A stretch of 64,000 nucleotides of DNA from Limimonas halophila (GCF_900100655.1 NZ_FNCE01000009.1:1-64000), one strand, 5' to 3'. Positions 8,462 through 19,057 are shown, numbered from the stretch's first letter. The notes: generated by a model from the letters alone, not told the origin. Numbers and translations are program-made.

Positions 8462-9507
8462 TCAGTCCCCTGCGCACGATGTCCGCCAGCCGCGAAACCG
8501 CGGTCATGGCGGGGGTGGTGCTGGCGTTCGCCCTGCTGCCGTTCATCCTGCCCCTGATCGGCGGCTACGGCGAGCTGGCGGTCCAGATCGCGGTCTGGGC
8601 GATCTTCGCGTTGGGCTTCGACCTGCTTGTGGGCTTCACAGGGTTCCTGTCGTTCGGCCACGCCGCCTTCTGGGGCGTGTCGATGTACGCGGGCGCGCTG
8701 ACGCTCCAGCACGTCACGACGAACGCGCTGGCGGCCATCGTCTTCGGGGTGATCGCCGGCACGATCGTGGCCGTCGTCATCGGCTACCTGACGCTGCGCC
8801 GCCACGGCATCTACTTCGCCATCCTGACGCTGGCGTTCTCGCAGATGTTCTACTTCATCGCGCTCTCGCCGGCGCAGGACATCACCGGCGGCGACAACGG
8901 CCTGACCGGCATTCCCTACGCCGAGTTCTTCGGCGCCACGCTGTCGGGCTGGCACGTCATGTATCCGGTCATCGCCGTGATCGGGGTGGGCGCGGTCTAC
9001 GTCGCGCGGCGCATCGCGCGCTCGCCCTACGGGCTGATGCTGCGCGCGATCAAATCGAACGAAACGCGCCTGCAGTACACCGGGATCAACGTGCGCGGCT
9101 ACCGCCTGATGGCCTTCGTGATCAGCGGCATCTTCGCCTCGCTGGCCGGCATCCTCTTCGGCATCTACGAAACCTACGTGCCGATCCACAGCCTGCACTG
9201 GGCGACCTCGGGCGAGGTCGTGATGATGTCGGTGATCGGCGGCCTGGGCACGCTCTTCGGGCCCATGATCGGGGCGGCCGTGGTGCTCTACCTGGAGAAC
9301 GTGCTCTCCGCGACGATCGCGCAGTGGCTGCTCATCCAGGGCGCCATCTTCATGGCCTTCGTGATCTTCCTGCCGGGCGGGATCGCCGACGGCATCCGCC
9401 GTGTGGCGCTGTTCGTCCGGCGTTCGGGCGGCGCGGCACGCACCTCGGCCAGCCACGGCGAGACTGCCGCGGGCCGGGACGCTGTCCAGGAATCGCCGGG
9501 CGAATGA
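8458..9507 (+). CDS. livM: branched-chain-type ABC transporter permease (LivM family)
   Basis: Second inner-membrane permease, 349 residues, multiple hydrophobic helices. Family segments GFDLLVGFTGFLSFGHAAFWG, HGIYFAILTLAFSQ and GGLGTLFGPMIGA are visible (the first is broken here from a longer conserved run). ATG at 8458 overlaps the LivH stop in ATGA. The C-terminal tail of about 30 residues after VRRSGG is hydrophilic and low in complexity. It pairs with LivH to form the translocation pore. Confidence 0.9.
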   Translation: MISPLRTMSASRETAVMAGVVLAFALLPFILPLIGGYGELAVQIAVWAIFALGFDLLVGFTGFLSFGHAAFWGVSMYAGALTLQHVTTNALAAIVFGVIAGTIVAVVIGYLTLRRHGIYFAILTLAFSQMFYFIALSPAQDITGGDNGLTGIPYAEFFGATLSGWHVMYPVIAVIGVGAVYVARRIARSPYGLMLRAIKSNETRLQYTGINVRGYRLMAFVISGIFASLAGILFGIYETYVPIHSLHWATSGEVVMMSVIGGLGTLFGPMIGAAVVLYLENVLSATIAQWLLIQGAIFMAFVIFLPGGIADGIRRVALFVRRSGGAARTSASHGETAAGRDAVQESPGE

Positions 9508-9551
9508 CCGGCCCGGCCAACCCTCACGAGCGAGAAGGAGACGGGGACCGC

Positions 9552-10303
9552 ATGGCGCTTCTGGACCTCCAGGGGGTTTCCAAGAGCTTCGGGGGCCTCG
9601 CCGCCCTGTCCAACGTGGACCTGCAGGTGGAAGAAGGGCAGGCGCACGCGATCATCGGGCCCAACGGCGCGGGCAAGAGCACGCTGATCAACGCCATCAC
9701 CGGCCGCCTGACCCCGGACATGGGCTCGGTGACCTTCGCCGGGCAGTCGCTGCTGGGCCTGAAGCCGCACCAGATCGTTCAGCAGGGCATCGCGCGCGTT
9801 TTCCAGACGCCCGAGATCTTTCACGACATGACCTGCCTGGAAAACGTCACCATCGCGGCGCTGGCGCACCGGGACGGCGCCTTCAAGCCCAACTTCCTGC
9901 AGCATCCCCGGCGCATGCGCCAGCAGCGCGACGCCGCGGCCGAGCGGCTCGCCGAGGTGGGGCTGGCGGATCAGCGGGAGATGCCGGCGGGCCACCTCGC
10001 CCGCGGCGACAAGCGCCGCCTGGAGCTGGCGATCTGCCTGGCGAACAACCCGCGCATGCTGCTGCTGGACGAGCCCACCGCCGGCATGGCCCAGCACGAA
10101 ACCCAGAACACAATCCAGGTGCTCAAACGCATCGGCGAGAAGGGCATGACCAAGATCGTGATCGAGCACGACATGGGCGTGGTGTTCTCGCTCGCCGACA
10201 AGATCACCGTCCTGCACCAGGGCACGGTGATCGCGTCCGGCGCGCCCGAGCAGGTGCGCGAGGATCCGGCCGTTCACGAGGCCTATCTGGGAGGCGCGCA
10301 CGA

Positions 10304-10307
<4 letters not shown>
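9552..10307 (+). CDS. livG: branched-chain-type ABC transporter ATPase (LivG family)
   Basis: Cytoplasmic ATPase, 251 residues from ATG 9552. Walker A is GPNGAGKST and Walker B LLLDEPTAGM. The signature region reads LARGDKRRLELA rather than the usual LSGGQ; this divergence is common in LivG/UrtD proteins. An earlier ATG at 9504 overlaps the LivM stop and would add 16 residues; I prefer 9552 because homology-like sequence starts there and AAGGAG lies upstream, though spaced 11 bases. Confidence 0.9.
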
Positions 10308-11035
<728 letters not shown>

Positions 11036-11102
11036 CCGCCGCCCCTTGCCGCCGGCGCCGCGCTGTGGCGGGTTCCGATCCGCTGCGGACGGAGGCGCCG
11101 GC

Positions 11103-11372
11103 ATGGCCATCTATCTCGTGACCCTGGACCTGACGCGCGACGACAAGGCGTACCGCGGGCTGACGGACGCCTTGAAGCGCTACGTCCACTGCCGCCCGCA
11201 GGCGCGCGTCTGGCTGCTCGACAGCGAGGCGAAGGCCAGCCGCATCCGCGACGAGCTGCGCCAGCACGTCCACCCGAAGGACGGCATCATCGTCGCCCAG
11301 CTCAAGCCCCAGGCGGCGATGATGGGCGAGACCTGCCACGCCTGGCTGAAGGACGGCGCCCGGCGCTGGTGA
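11103..11372 (+). CDS. small conserved-looking protein, possible ferredoxin-like (Cas2/VapD-type) fold
   Basis: 89 residues, ATG with GGAGG upstream. It begins MAIYLVTLDLTRDD, followed by an amphipathic helix, then ARVWLLDSEAK and DGIIVAQLK, a beta-alpha-beta pattern reminiscent of Cas2, VapD and SinR-like small proteins. No cas1 or repeat array is nearby, so a CRISPR role is unlikely. It could be an orphan RNase-like or simply structural homologue. It lies 67 bases after livF but probably is unrelated to transport. Confidence 0.6.
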   Translation: MAIYLVTLDLTRDDKAYRGLTDALKRYVHCRPQARVWLLDSEAKASRIRDELRQHVHPKDGIIVAQLKPQAAMMGETCHAWLKDGARRW

Positions 11373-11441
11373 CCGGCCGGGTCAGGGGTCAACACGGGCA
11401 TCCCGATCCCCAGATCGCGGACCGGCAGCACGGGGAAGTGC

Positions 11442-12194
<753 letters not shown>

Positions 12195-12271
12195 CGGCGG
12201 TGGAAGGTTTGCCGGTTCTTTCAATTTGAGCTAATTTGGAGGCTCGAAACCGCCGCAAAGGGGTACCCCGG

Positions 12272-12742
12272 GTGCACCTCGACGCCACGAAAGCGCGCCG
12301 GTTGCCGCCGGACGTTCTCCGGGCGGCCAAGCCGCGCGAAGCGCTCATCGAATGGCAGCGCCGGCACGGCCTGCACGGCGCGCTGCCCACGCGCGCGGAC
12401 TTCGACCCCCTGACGATTCCCGGCCTGCTCGGCCACCTGATGATTCTCGACGTTTACCCGCCGCCGGTGGGCTTCCGCGTGCGCCTCTTCGGCACCGGGG
12501 TGGTGGACCTGCTGGACGCGGACTGGACGGGGCTGAGCGTCGACGCCCACAACCTCGGTCCCCTGGGCGGCTACGTTGCCGCTGCGCTGGAAACGACGCG
12601 TGACAGCCGGGCGCCGACGGCCGGTGCCAACACCCTGCACCGCGACCGCCACGGCCGGGTCGAATACGAGGTCGTGCGGCTGCCGCTGGCCGGTGACGCG
12701 CAGGCGATCACCCAGATCCTCGCGTGCGTGCAGGCGCTGTAA
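12272..12742 (+). CDS. PAS-like (PAS_5 family) protein, first of a tandem pair
   Basis: 156 residues from GTG at 12272 with AAAGGGG upstream. TTG at 12236 would add 12 residues. The GTG start makes this protein exactly the length of its paralogue at 12878, and the two align without gaps at the N-terminus (PRxALIEW at residues 21-28 in both). Shared cores are FRVRLxGxxxV, DWTGxxVD, LGPLG and PTAGANTxHR. This resembles the alphaproteobacterial PAS_5 family of small stand-alone PAS-like proteins of unknown function. No signal or output domain is visible. Confidence 0.78.
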   Translation: MHLDATKARRLPPDVLRAAKPREALIEWQRRHGLHGALPTRADFDPLTIPGLLGHLMILDVYPPPVGFRVRLFGTGVVDLLDADWTGLSVDAHNLGPLGGYVAAALETTRDSRAPTAGANTLHRDRHGRVEYEVVRLPLAGDAQAITQILACVQAL

Positions 12743-12877
12743 GCGGGGGCTGCCGGGCCGAGTTTCAACCGTTGATAGGTATTTGAACCGGGCCCTCGCT
12801 TACTGAAGAGAATCTTTCAGCGGATTTCGGCGTGTGCTAGTTTCGATCACCAAGCGTAATGGTCGGGGGCGATTCGG

Positions 12878-13348
12878 TTGCCGCTTGAGCGCCACGAACC
12901 GCGCGAACTCACGCCCGGCATGGTCGGTGCGCGCACGCCGCGCGACGCCCTGATCGAGTGGCGGCGGGGCCAGGGGGTCGACGGTGAGTTGCCGCGGGGC
13001 GCCGACGTCGGCGCCTTCTCGACGCCGCGGCTGGCGCGCCACCTCCTGGTGCTGGATGTCGTTAGCAATCCGGTGCGCTTTCGTGTACGGCTTGTGGGGT
13101 CCGACATCGTCGCGCTGATCGGCGAGGACTGGACGGGCTGCTGGGTCGACCACCGCCACCTTGGCCCGCTTGGCGTGCACGTGGCCGGGGCGCTGGCGAC
13201 CACCGTGGGCAAGCACGGCCCGACGGCGGGCGCGAACACCATTCACCGCCCCAAGCGCCCATGCATCGCCTACGAGGCCGTGCGCCTGCCCCTGCGCGGT
13301 CCCGGCTCCACCGTGGAACAGATCGTCAGCTGCCTTGAGGCGGCGTAA
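12878..13348 (+). CDS. PAS-like (PAS_5 family) protein, second of a tandem pair
   Basis: 156 residues, TTG start at 12878 after a GGGGGCGA stretch. Paralogue of the protein at 12272, with the shared FRVRLVGSDIV, DWTGCWVD, LGPLG and PTAGANTIHR segments. The 135-base gap between the copies holds A+T-richer sequence that may carry its own promoter. Its 3' end overlaps the convergent sppA end by 23 bases. Function is unknown; a sensory or ligand-binding role is only inferred from the fold. Confidence 0.75.
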   Translation: MPLERHEPRELTPGMVGARTPRDALIEWRRGQGVDGELPRGADVGAFSTPRLARHLLVLDVVSNPVRFRVRLVGSDIVALIGEDWTGCWVDHRHLGPLGVHVAGALATTVGKHGPTAGANTIHRPKRPCIAYEAVRLPLRGPGSTVEQIVSCLEAA

Positions 13349-15170
13349 AGCGCCCTGACCGCGCCGCGCTTCCCGGATCTCCCACGGCTTCCGCGGCGGG
13401 CGTGGCGCGCAGCCGGCCGCGGCTGTCCAGCATGTCCACGACGTCGACCACCGGGCGCAGCGTTTCCGCCACGCGCGCCAGGTTGCGCGCCGCCGGGCTG
13501 GCGATGCGGCCACTGAGCGCCTGTTGCAGGAAGCGGCGGAAGGGGTCCTCGGGCTTCGGGAACGGCTCCAGGCGCACGCGCCGGTCGCCGGGGATCTCTC
13601 CGAGCTGCTTGGCAACGCCGACCGCGTGGCGGAAGCCGCCCAGGCTGTCCACCAGCCCCATCGCCTTGGCGTCCGCGCCCGTGAAGACCTTGCCCTGCGC
13701 CGCCTCGGCGACGGCCTCCTCGGACAGCCCGCGGCCCTGCGCCACCTTGCTGGTGAAGTCGGCGTAGGTATCGTCCAGCGACTGCTGGAAGTGCTTCCAC
13801 TCCGCCTCGGAGAAGTCGCTGTTGGGGCTCCAGTAGTCGGCGCGCGGGCCGGTCTGCACGCCGTCGAAGCTCACGCCCAGCTTGTCCCAAAGGCCGGTGA
13901 GCACGAACTTGCCGCCGGCCACGCCGATCGAGCCCGTCAGCGTCCCCGGCGCGGCGACGATGCGGTTGGCCGGCGCGGCCACGAAGTAGCCGCCGGAGGC
14001 CGCGATGTCGCCCATCGAGACGACGATGGGCGTGTCCGCCTCGCGCGCCTGCTTGACCGCGTGCCAGATGGTGTCGCTGGCGACGTAGCTGCCGCCGGGA
14101 CTGCTCACGCGCAGCACGATGGCCCGCACCGCGTCGTCCTTCAGCGCGTTTTGAACGCCTGTGCTCACGGTGTCCGCGCCCATGGTTTGCGGCCCCATGA
14201 GCGGGCTGCCGTCGCTCTCGCCGGCCGTGACGGGCCCGAGCGCGTCCACCACGGCGACGCGCGGCGCGTCCTCGGGGGCGCGGTCGTCGCGCGCGGCGGC
14301 ATAGACGTCGAACGCGATCGGCTCGGCGGCTTCACCGGCCTTTTCCATCAACGCGGCTTCCATTTCCGCGCGGTAGCCCAGGGTGTCGACGAGGCCGGCG
14401 TCCTTCGCGGCTTCCGCGGAAAGCGGCGCATTCTTGGCGAGCGTTCGGACCTGGCCGGTGTCCAGGCCGCGGCCCTCGGCCAGCGCCCGCACCACCTGAT
14501 CCATCAGGCCGTCGACCAGCCGCCCCAGGTTCTCGCGCTGCGGCTCGGGCATGTCCTCGGCCGTGAAGCGGTCGGCGAGGCCCTTGTAGGCCTTGCGCTG
14601 ATCCACGCGCGGGGTCACGCCCAGCTTCTCCAGCGCGCCCTTGAGGAAGGCGCTCTGCGCCTGGAAGCCGATCAGGTCGTAGTCGCCGGAGGGCTGCAGC
14701 CACACCCGGTCGAAGGCGCTCGTCAGGTAGGCGTGGATCGTGCCCGCCGCACCGCCGCTCAGCGTCTCCGCGAAGGCGTGGGCCGGCTTGCCGCTTTCGC
14801 GGAAGGCCTCGACGGCGGCGTGCACCTCCTGCGCCTGCGCCATGCCCAGGCCGCCGCGCCCCACGCGCACGGCCAACGCCTTCACCTGCGGGTCGTCGGC
14901 GGCCGTGTGGATGGTGTCCACGGCCCGGCGCAGCACCAGCGGGGTGTCGCCCGCGGCGCGGCGGAGCGGGTTGGCGGCCGGCGTTTCGGCCACGCCGCGC
15001 GTCAGGTCGATGGAGACGACGGCGCGCTGCGGCACCTCGGGCTCGGCGGGGCCGAAGTCCTTCAGCTCTTCCCAGGCCACGCCGGCAGCGACGGCGAGCA
15101 GGATGACGATCAGGCCGACGCTGGCCAGGAAGCCCACGGCACACTTGAGCAGGAACAGGATCAGGCGCAT
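13326..15170 (-). CDS. sppA: signal peptide peptidase SppA, 67K type
   Basis: Membrane-anchored serine protease that degrades cleaved signal peptides in the envelope. 614 residues; one N-terminal membrane segment (MRLILFLLKCAVGFLASVG onward) and two tandem SppA domains. The Ser/Lys dyad is visible as K196 in the N-terminal domain and S392 (ASGGYF) in the C-terminal domain, matching the E. coli arrangement. Start ATG 15170 with GGAG upstream was chosen over an upstream in-frame ATG at 15230, which would place a charged stretch before the membrane anchor. Confidence 0.92.
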   Translation of the reverse strand: MRLILFLLKCAVGFLASVGLIVILLAVAAGVAWEELKDFGPAEPEVPQRAVVSIDLTRGVAETPAANPLRRAAGDTPLVLRRAVDTIHTAADDPQVKALAVRVGRGGLGMAQAQEVHAAVEAFRESGKPAHAFAETLSGGAAGTIHAYLTSAFDRVWLQPSGDYDLIGFQAQSAFLKGALEKLGVTPRVDQRKAYKGLADRFTAEDMPEPQRENLGRLVDGLMDQVVRALAEGRGLDTGQVRTLAKNAPLSAEAAKDAGLVDTLGYRAEMEAALMEKAGEAAEPIAFDVYAAARDDRAPEDAPRVAVVDALGPVTAGESDGSPLMGPQTMGADTVSTGVQNALKDDAVRAIVLRVSSPGGSYVASDTIWHAVKQAREADTPIVVSMGDIAASGGYFVAAPANRIVAAPGTLTGSIGVAGGKFVLTGLWDKLGVSFDGVQTGPRADYWSPNSDFSEAEWKHFQQSLDDTYADFTSKVAQGRGLSEEAVAEAAQGKVFTGADAKAMGLVDSLGGFRHAVGVAKQLGEIPGDRRVRLEPFPKPEDPFRRFLQQALSGRIASPAARNLARVAETLRPVVDVVDMLDSRGRLRATPAAEAVGDPGSAARSGRFTPPQGS

Positions 15171-15310
15171 CACGGCGGTCTCCGCGGGTGGCGATCGGCG
15201 GCGCGCGGCGGCCCCGGCGCCGGGCTCCACCCTGAATCATTGCGTCGGCTGCGGCCACCGGCTACATCGCCCGTCCGCCTCAATTTCAAACGCACGGGGA
15301 AGATCACGCC

Positions 15311-16633
15311 ATGCGGCGCAAGGCCCGACGCGGCGGCGGCAAGCAGGCGGAGCTCACCATCGAGGGGCTGGGCGCGCGCGGCGACGGCGTGGCCCAGCAC
15401 GACGGCCGCCCGGTGTTCGTGCCCTTCGCGCTTCCCGGCGAGCGTGCGCGCGTCAAGCTGACCGGCGCGAAATCCGCCGGGTACAAAGGCGAGCTGATCG
15501 AGCTGCTCAGCGAAAGCGCGGACCGCGTCGAGCCCGTGTGCCCGCACTACGGGCCGTGCGGCGGCTGCACGCTCCAGCACCTCGCGCCGGAGGCCTACCG
15601 CACCTGGAAGCGCCAGCAGGTGCTCAACGCGCTCCAGCGCGAGGGCGTTCGCGGGCCGGACGGCGGCGAGCCGAACGTCGCGGAGCTGACGGTCGTGCCG
15701 GCGGGCACGCGGCGCCGCGCCACGCTCACCGCCAAGGCGCGCCGCGACGGCGTGGACCTGGGCTTCCACGGGCGCGAAAGCCACGTCCTGGAGCACATCA
15801 CCACCTGCTACGTGCTGCGCCCGCGGCTGGTCGAGGTGCTGCCGGGGTTGAGCAACGCCCTGCGCCATCTGCTCAAGGGCGGGGAGAGCGCGAGCGTCAC
15901 CCTGCTCGACGCGGACAACGGCGTCGACGTGCTCGTGCGCTCGCACCGGCCGCCGGGCCTGGACGCGCGCCAGGCGCTCGCCGCGCTGGCCGAGCAGCAG
16001 GACCTGGCGCGCGTCACCTGGCTGCCCATCGAGCTGGACCCGGAGGAAATCGAGGCCGAGCCCGTCTCCATCCGCCGGCCGCCCTTCGTGCATTTCGGCG
16101 AGATCGCGGTGGAGCCGGAGCCCGGCTCCTTCCTCCAGCCCACGGCCGAGGGGCAGACGGCGCTGATCGAGGCGGTGACGGGCTGGCTCAAGGACGCGGG
16201 CGGACCGCTGGCGGACTTCTACGCCGGCTGCGGCACCTTCACCTTCCCCCTGGCGCGCTACCAGCCCGTGCACGCCGTGGAAGGCGAGCGCGCGGCCATC
16301 GCCTCGCTTTGGCAGGCGGCGCGGCGCAACGACTACGCCGGGCCGGTGACGGCCGAGGTGCGCGATCTGGTCGAGGAGCCACCGGCCGCCGAGGAACTGG
16401 ACACCTTCGCCGGGGTGGTCTTCGACCCGCCGCGCGCGGGCGCCAAGGCCCTGGCGCGCGAGCTGGCGGACTCACGGGTCCCCACGGTCGTGGCGGTGTC
16501 GTGCAACGCCAACACCTTCGCCCGCGACGCGCGGTTGCTGGTGGAGGGCGGCTACACGCTCGCGGAGGTGCGGCCCATCGACCAGTTCCCCTGGTCCGGG
16601 CATCTGGAGCTGGTGGCGCGCTTCCATCGCTGA
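15311..16633 (+). CDS. RlmD/TrmA-family RNA m5U methyltransferase
   Basis: 440 residues. N-terminal TRAM domain (IEGLGARGDGVA), iron-sulfur cysteines C77, C83 and C86 (CPHYGPCGGC) plus a later Cys in TTCYVL, then a Rossmann SAM domain with DFYAGCGTFTFPLA and the catalytic Cys in AVSCNANTFARD. Family members methylate uridine C5 in 23S rRNA or tRNA; the exact target cannot be decided. ATG has GGGGAAGA at good spacing. It starts 140 bases from the divergent sppA. Confidence 0.9.
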   Translation: MRRKARRGGGKQAELTIEGLGARGDGVAQHDGRPVFVPFALPGERARVKLTGAKSAGYKGELIELLSESADRVEPVCPHYGPCGGCTLQHLAPEAYRTWKRQQVLNALQREGVRGPDGGEPNVAELTVVPAGTRRRATLTAKARRDGVDLGFHGRESHVLEHITTCYVLRPRLVEVLPGLSNALRHLLKGGESASVTLLDADNGVDVLVRSHRPPGLDARQALAALAEQQDLARVTWLPIELDPEEIEAEPVSIRRPPFVHFGEIAVEPEPGSFLQPTAEGQTALIEAVTGWLKDAGGPLADFYAGCGTFTFPLARYQPVHAVEGERAAIASLWQAARRNDYAGPVTAEVRDLVEEPPAAEELDTFAGVVFDPPRAGAKALARELADSRVPTVVAVSCNANTFARDARLLVEGGYTLAEVRPIDQFPWSGHLELVARFHR

Positions 16634-16701
16634 AGCGCCACGGCTGTCGGTCGAAAGCTGCCGTGTTGCGCCCTGCGCCCGTGGTTGTACCCTCGGCGTC
16701 G

Positions 16702-17049
16702 ATGTTCACCGCGCGTGCGGAGGACCGCGTGGCCGAGGAGTACCGGGAAATCACCTTCGACAAGCGCGAGCTTCAGGTCGCGCTGCGCGATTACGGCACC
16801 CGGACCGGCCGCATCGAACCCGGCGACGGCGGCGCCGTGGGCGTGGAGATCACCCGGCGCAACGAGGTGGAGGTGAAGCTGTCGCTGGAAACCCGCCGGG
16901 TAACGTTTAACGCCGAGGAGATCACGGCCGCGCTCATCCTCTTCGCATCCAGCCTGCAAATGCCCGTGCCGCGCCGGGCGCAGAAGACGCTTTCGGCCAC
17001 GCGCGAACGCGTCACCCTGGAGCTGCGCACGCACACGCCCTACGTGTAA
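16702..17049 (+). CDS. hypothetical protein, 115 residues
   Basis: Soluble, charged protein with no signal or membrane segment. It contains a repeated beta-like pattern (REITFDKRELQVAL, VEVKLSLETRRVTFNAEEITAAL) and ends ELRTHTPYV. Codon use is like its neighbours, which supports it being real. Starts at ATG 16702 or GTG 16729 are both possible; no strong ribosome binding site precedes either. I do not recognise the family. Confidence 0.55.
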   Translation: MFTARAEDRVAEEYREITFDKRELQVALRDYGTRTGRIEPGDGGAVGVEITRRNEVEVKLSLETRRVTFNAEEITAALILFASSLQMPVPRRAQKTLSATRERVTLELRTHTPYV

Positions 17050-17110
17050 TCTGGACGCTCCTTGAGCGGAACCTACGACAAGCCGAGGATGTACCAGCGG
17101 AGTCTCGCCA

Positions 17111-17150
17111 GGGTCCTTTCTCCTTCAGGAGAAAGAAAGAATGAGGCCAT
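17111..17150 (+). repeat. dispersed 40-bp palindromic repeat, copy A
   Basis: Contains the perfect palindrome CTTTCTCCTTCAGGAGAAAG followed by AAAGAATGAGGCCAT. Two more copies lie at 28938-28977 (opposite orientation, 38 of 40 identical) and 31577-31615 (altered loop). This copy sits between the 115-residue gene and the prmA stop. Confidence 0.85.
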
Positions 17151-17187
17151 GAGTTCCGCTCATTGCGCATGCGTATAAGCGCCCGGC

Positions 17188-18084
17188 TCACACCGGCTTG
17201 CGCAGGATCAGCGTGGTCCAGCCGTCGATGCGGATGCGGCCGTGCAGGATCAGGCCGTGCGCGCGGTGGCGCAGGAAGACGCGCTGCGCCTGGCGGTCGA
17301 GGATGCCGGCGAGCACGGCGTAGCCGCCCGGCGCGAGGTGGCGGGCCAGATCCCCGGCCATGTCGCCCAGCGGCTCGGCGAGGATGTTCGACAGCACGAG
17401 GTCGTAGGGTGCGTTGCGGCGAACGCCGGGGGCTTCGTAGCCGTTGCTGTGGATCGCCGTGATGTGCTTGCTGCACCGGTTGAGCGCCGCGTTTTCGCGC
17501 GCGATGCGCACGCTGACCGCGTCGTTGTCGGCGGCGACGACCGGACAGCGCCACAGCCGCGCGGCGGCGAGGGCGAGCAGGCCCGTGCCCGTGCCCATGT
17601 CCAGGGCGCGTTTCGGCCGCAGCCCGGCTTTGTGCAGCCGCTCGATCGCCAGCAGGCAGCCGCGCGTGCTCTCGTGATGGCCGGTGCCGAAGGCCTGGTT
17701 GGCCTCCACGCGAAAGGCGATGCTGCCCGCCGGGCGCACGGCGTCGGCGTTGTGCTCGCCGTAGACCAGGAAGCGGCCCGCGCGGATGGGCGGCAGGCTT
17801 TCGTAGCTGCGCGCCAGCCAGTCGACGTCGGGCAGGGGCTCGACGCTGTGCGCGGGCATGGGCACGCCCGCCGCCTCGGCGGCGGCGGCAATGGCGTCGG
17901 CGAGCTGGTCCGTTCCCGGCGCCTCGCCGAAGTAGACCGTCAGCGGGACGTGGCCCTGATCGTCCGGCGCGCCGGAGACGATGGCCCCGCCCATGCCTTC
18001 CAGGATGGTTTCGAAGGCCGGTTGCGCGGCCCGCGGCACGGCGAGCGTGAGCTGAACCCCGGCCGTCTGCGGCTGTGCGTCCAT
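17188..18084 (-). CDS. prmA: ribosomal protein L11 methyltransferase PrmA
   Basis: 298 residues. SAM-dependent trimethylation of ribosomal protein L11 by family knowledge. The N-terminal substrate-recognition part is followed by FGTGHHESTRGCLLA, the SAM motif ALDMGTGTGLLALAAARL, and NILAEPL, which are diagnostic of PrmA. The ATG at 18084 has only a weak Shine-Dalgarno. It sits 19 bases after the NDUFA9-like gene on the same strand and is probably cotranscribed with it. Confidence 0.93.
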   Translation of the reverse strand: MDAQPQTAGVQLTLAVPRAAQPAFETILEGMGGAIVSGAPDDQGHVPLTVYFGEAPGTDQLADAIAAAAEAAGVPMPAHSVEPLPDVDWLARSYESLPPIRAGRFLVYGEHNADAVRPAGSIAFRVEANQAFGTGHHESTRGCLLAIERLHKAGLRPKRALDMGTGTGLLALAAARLWRCPVVAADNDAVSVRIARENAALNRCSKHITAIHSNGYEAPGVRRNAPYDLVLSNILAEPLGDMAGDLARHLAPGGYAVLAGILDRQAQRVFLRHRAHGLILHGRIRIDGWTTLILRKPV

Positions 18085-18103
18085 GGGTCCGGTCCGGCGA
18101 CGG

Positions 18104-19057
18104 TCAGGACACGCGGCGCCGGACGTTGAAGCGTCCGCCCGGGCGGTAGACGTCCATGTAGCGCGGCAGCACCGCCTCGATCGCCTGGGGCGAGATCTCC
18201 AGGTCGGCGAAGGTCGGCTGCTCGCCGCCGACCACGTTGTCCACCTTGAGCAGCTTGAGCTGGTCGCGCGTCAGCGGCGGGCTCGGCAGGTGTTCCAGGA
18301 TAGCGGCCTGGATCTCCGCCAGCGCGAAGGGGATGGGCAGCAGCAGGCGCTTGCGCCGGATCTGCTCCAGCATCAGCGCCATCAGCTGCTTGAAGGTGTA
18401 GGTGCGCGGGCCGCCCAGCTCGTAGATGCGGCCCTTGGCGTCGGCGCGCGTGAGCGCCGCCATCGCCGCGTCCGCCACGTCGCCGGCGTAGACGGGCTGG
18501 AAGCGCGTGGTGCCGCCGCCGATCAGCGGGATCACCGGCGACAGCGTCGCCATGCGGGCGAAGCGGTTGAAGAAGCTGTCCTCGGGGCCGACGACGATCG
18601 AGGGACGCAGGATCGTGGCGTCCGGGAAGGCTTCCAGCACCGCCTTTTCGCCCATGGCCTTGGTGCGCGCGTAGACCGAGGGCGACTCCGGGTCGGCGCC
18701 CAGGGCCGAGAGCTGCACGAAGCGCTTCACGCCCGCGTCGGCCGCCGCCTTGGCGATGCGCGCGGGCGCCTGGGCCTGCACCTGTTCGAAGGTCTGGACC
18801 CCGCCCGTCTCGTGCAGGATGCCGACGAGGTTGACGGCCACGTCGGCGCCTTCCAGCGCCCAGCGCACGGCGTCGTCGTCCTGCACCGCCACGGGCAGGC
18901 GCACGATCTGGCCCACGTTGCCCATGGGCTGCAGGAAGTGCGCGGCCTCGGGGTCGCGCACCGCCACGCGCACGGTGTAGCCCTGGTTCGCCAGCCGCTT
19001 GACGATGTAGCGCCCGATGAAGCCGGAGCCGCCGAAAACCGTCGCCGTGCGTTCCAT
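18104..19057 (-). CDS. complex I NDUFA9-like NAD(P)-binding protein
   Basis: 317 residues, extended/atypical short-chain dehydrogenase fold. Glycine motif GGSGFIGRYIVKRL near residue 9; later segments VKRFVQLSALGAD, VYARTKAMGE and LRPSIVVGPED match the family that accompanies respiratory complex I as an assembly or accessory subunit. GGGAGG lies upstream of ATG 19057. Upstream in-frame ATG at 19153 would add a proline/arginine tail and is rejected. Precedes prmA. Confidence 0.88.
   Translation of the reverse strand: MERTATVFGGSGFIGRYIVKRLANQGYTVRVAVRDPEAAHFLQPMGNVGQIVRLPVAVQDDDAVRWALEGADVAVNLVGILHETGGVQTFEQVQAQAPARIAKAAADAGVKRFVQLSALGADPESPSVYARTKAMGEKAVLEAFPDATILRPSIVVGPEDSFFNRFARMATLSPVIPLIGGGTTRFQPVYAGDVADAAMAALTRADAKGRIYELGGPRTYTFKQLMALMLEQIRRKRLLLPIPFALAEIQAAILEHLPSPPLTRDQLKLLKVDNVVGGEQPTFADLEISPQAIEAVLPRYMDVYRPGGRFNVRRRVS

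Noticed and set aside
11103-11372. Cas2 of a CRISPR system
   Set aside because: No cas1, other cas genes or repeat array anywhere in the window.
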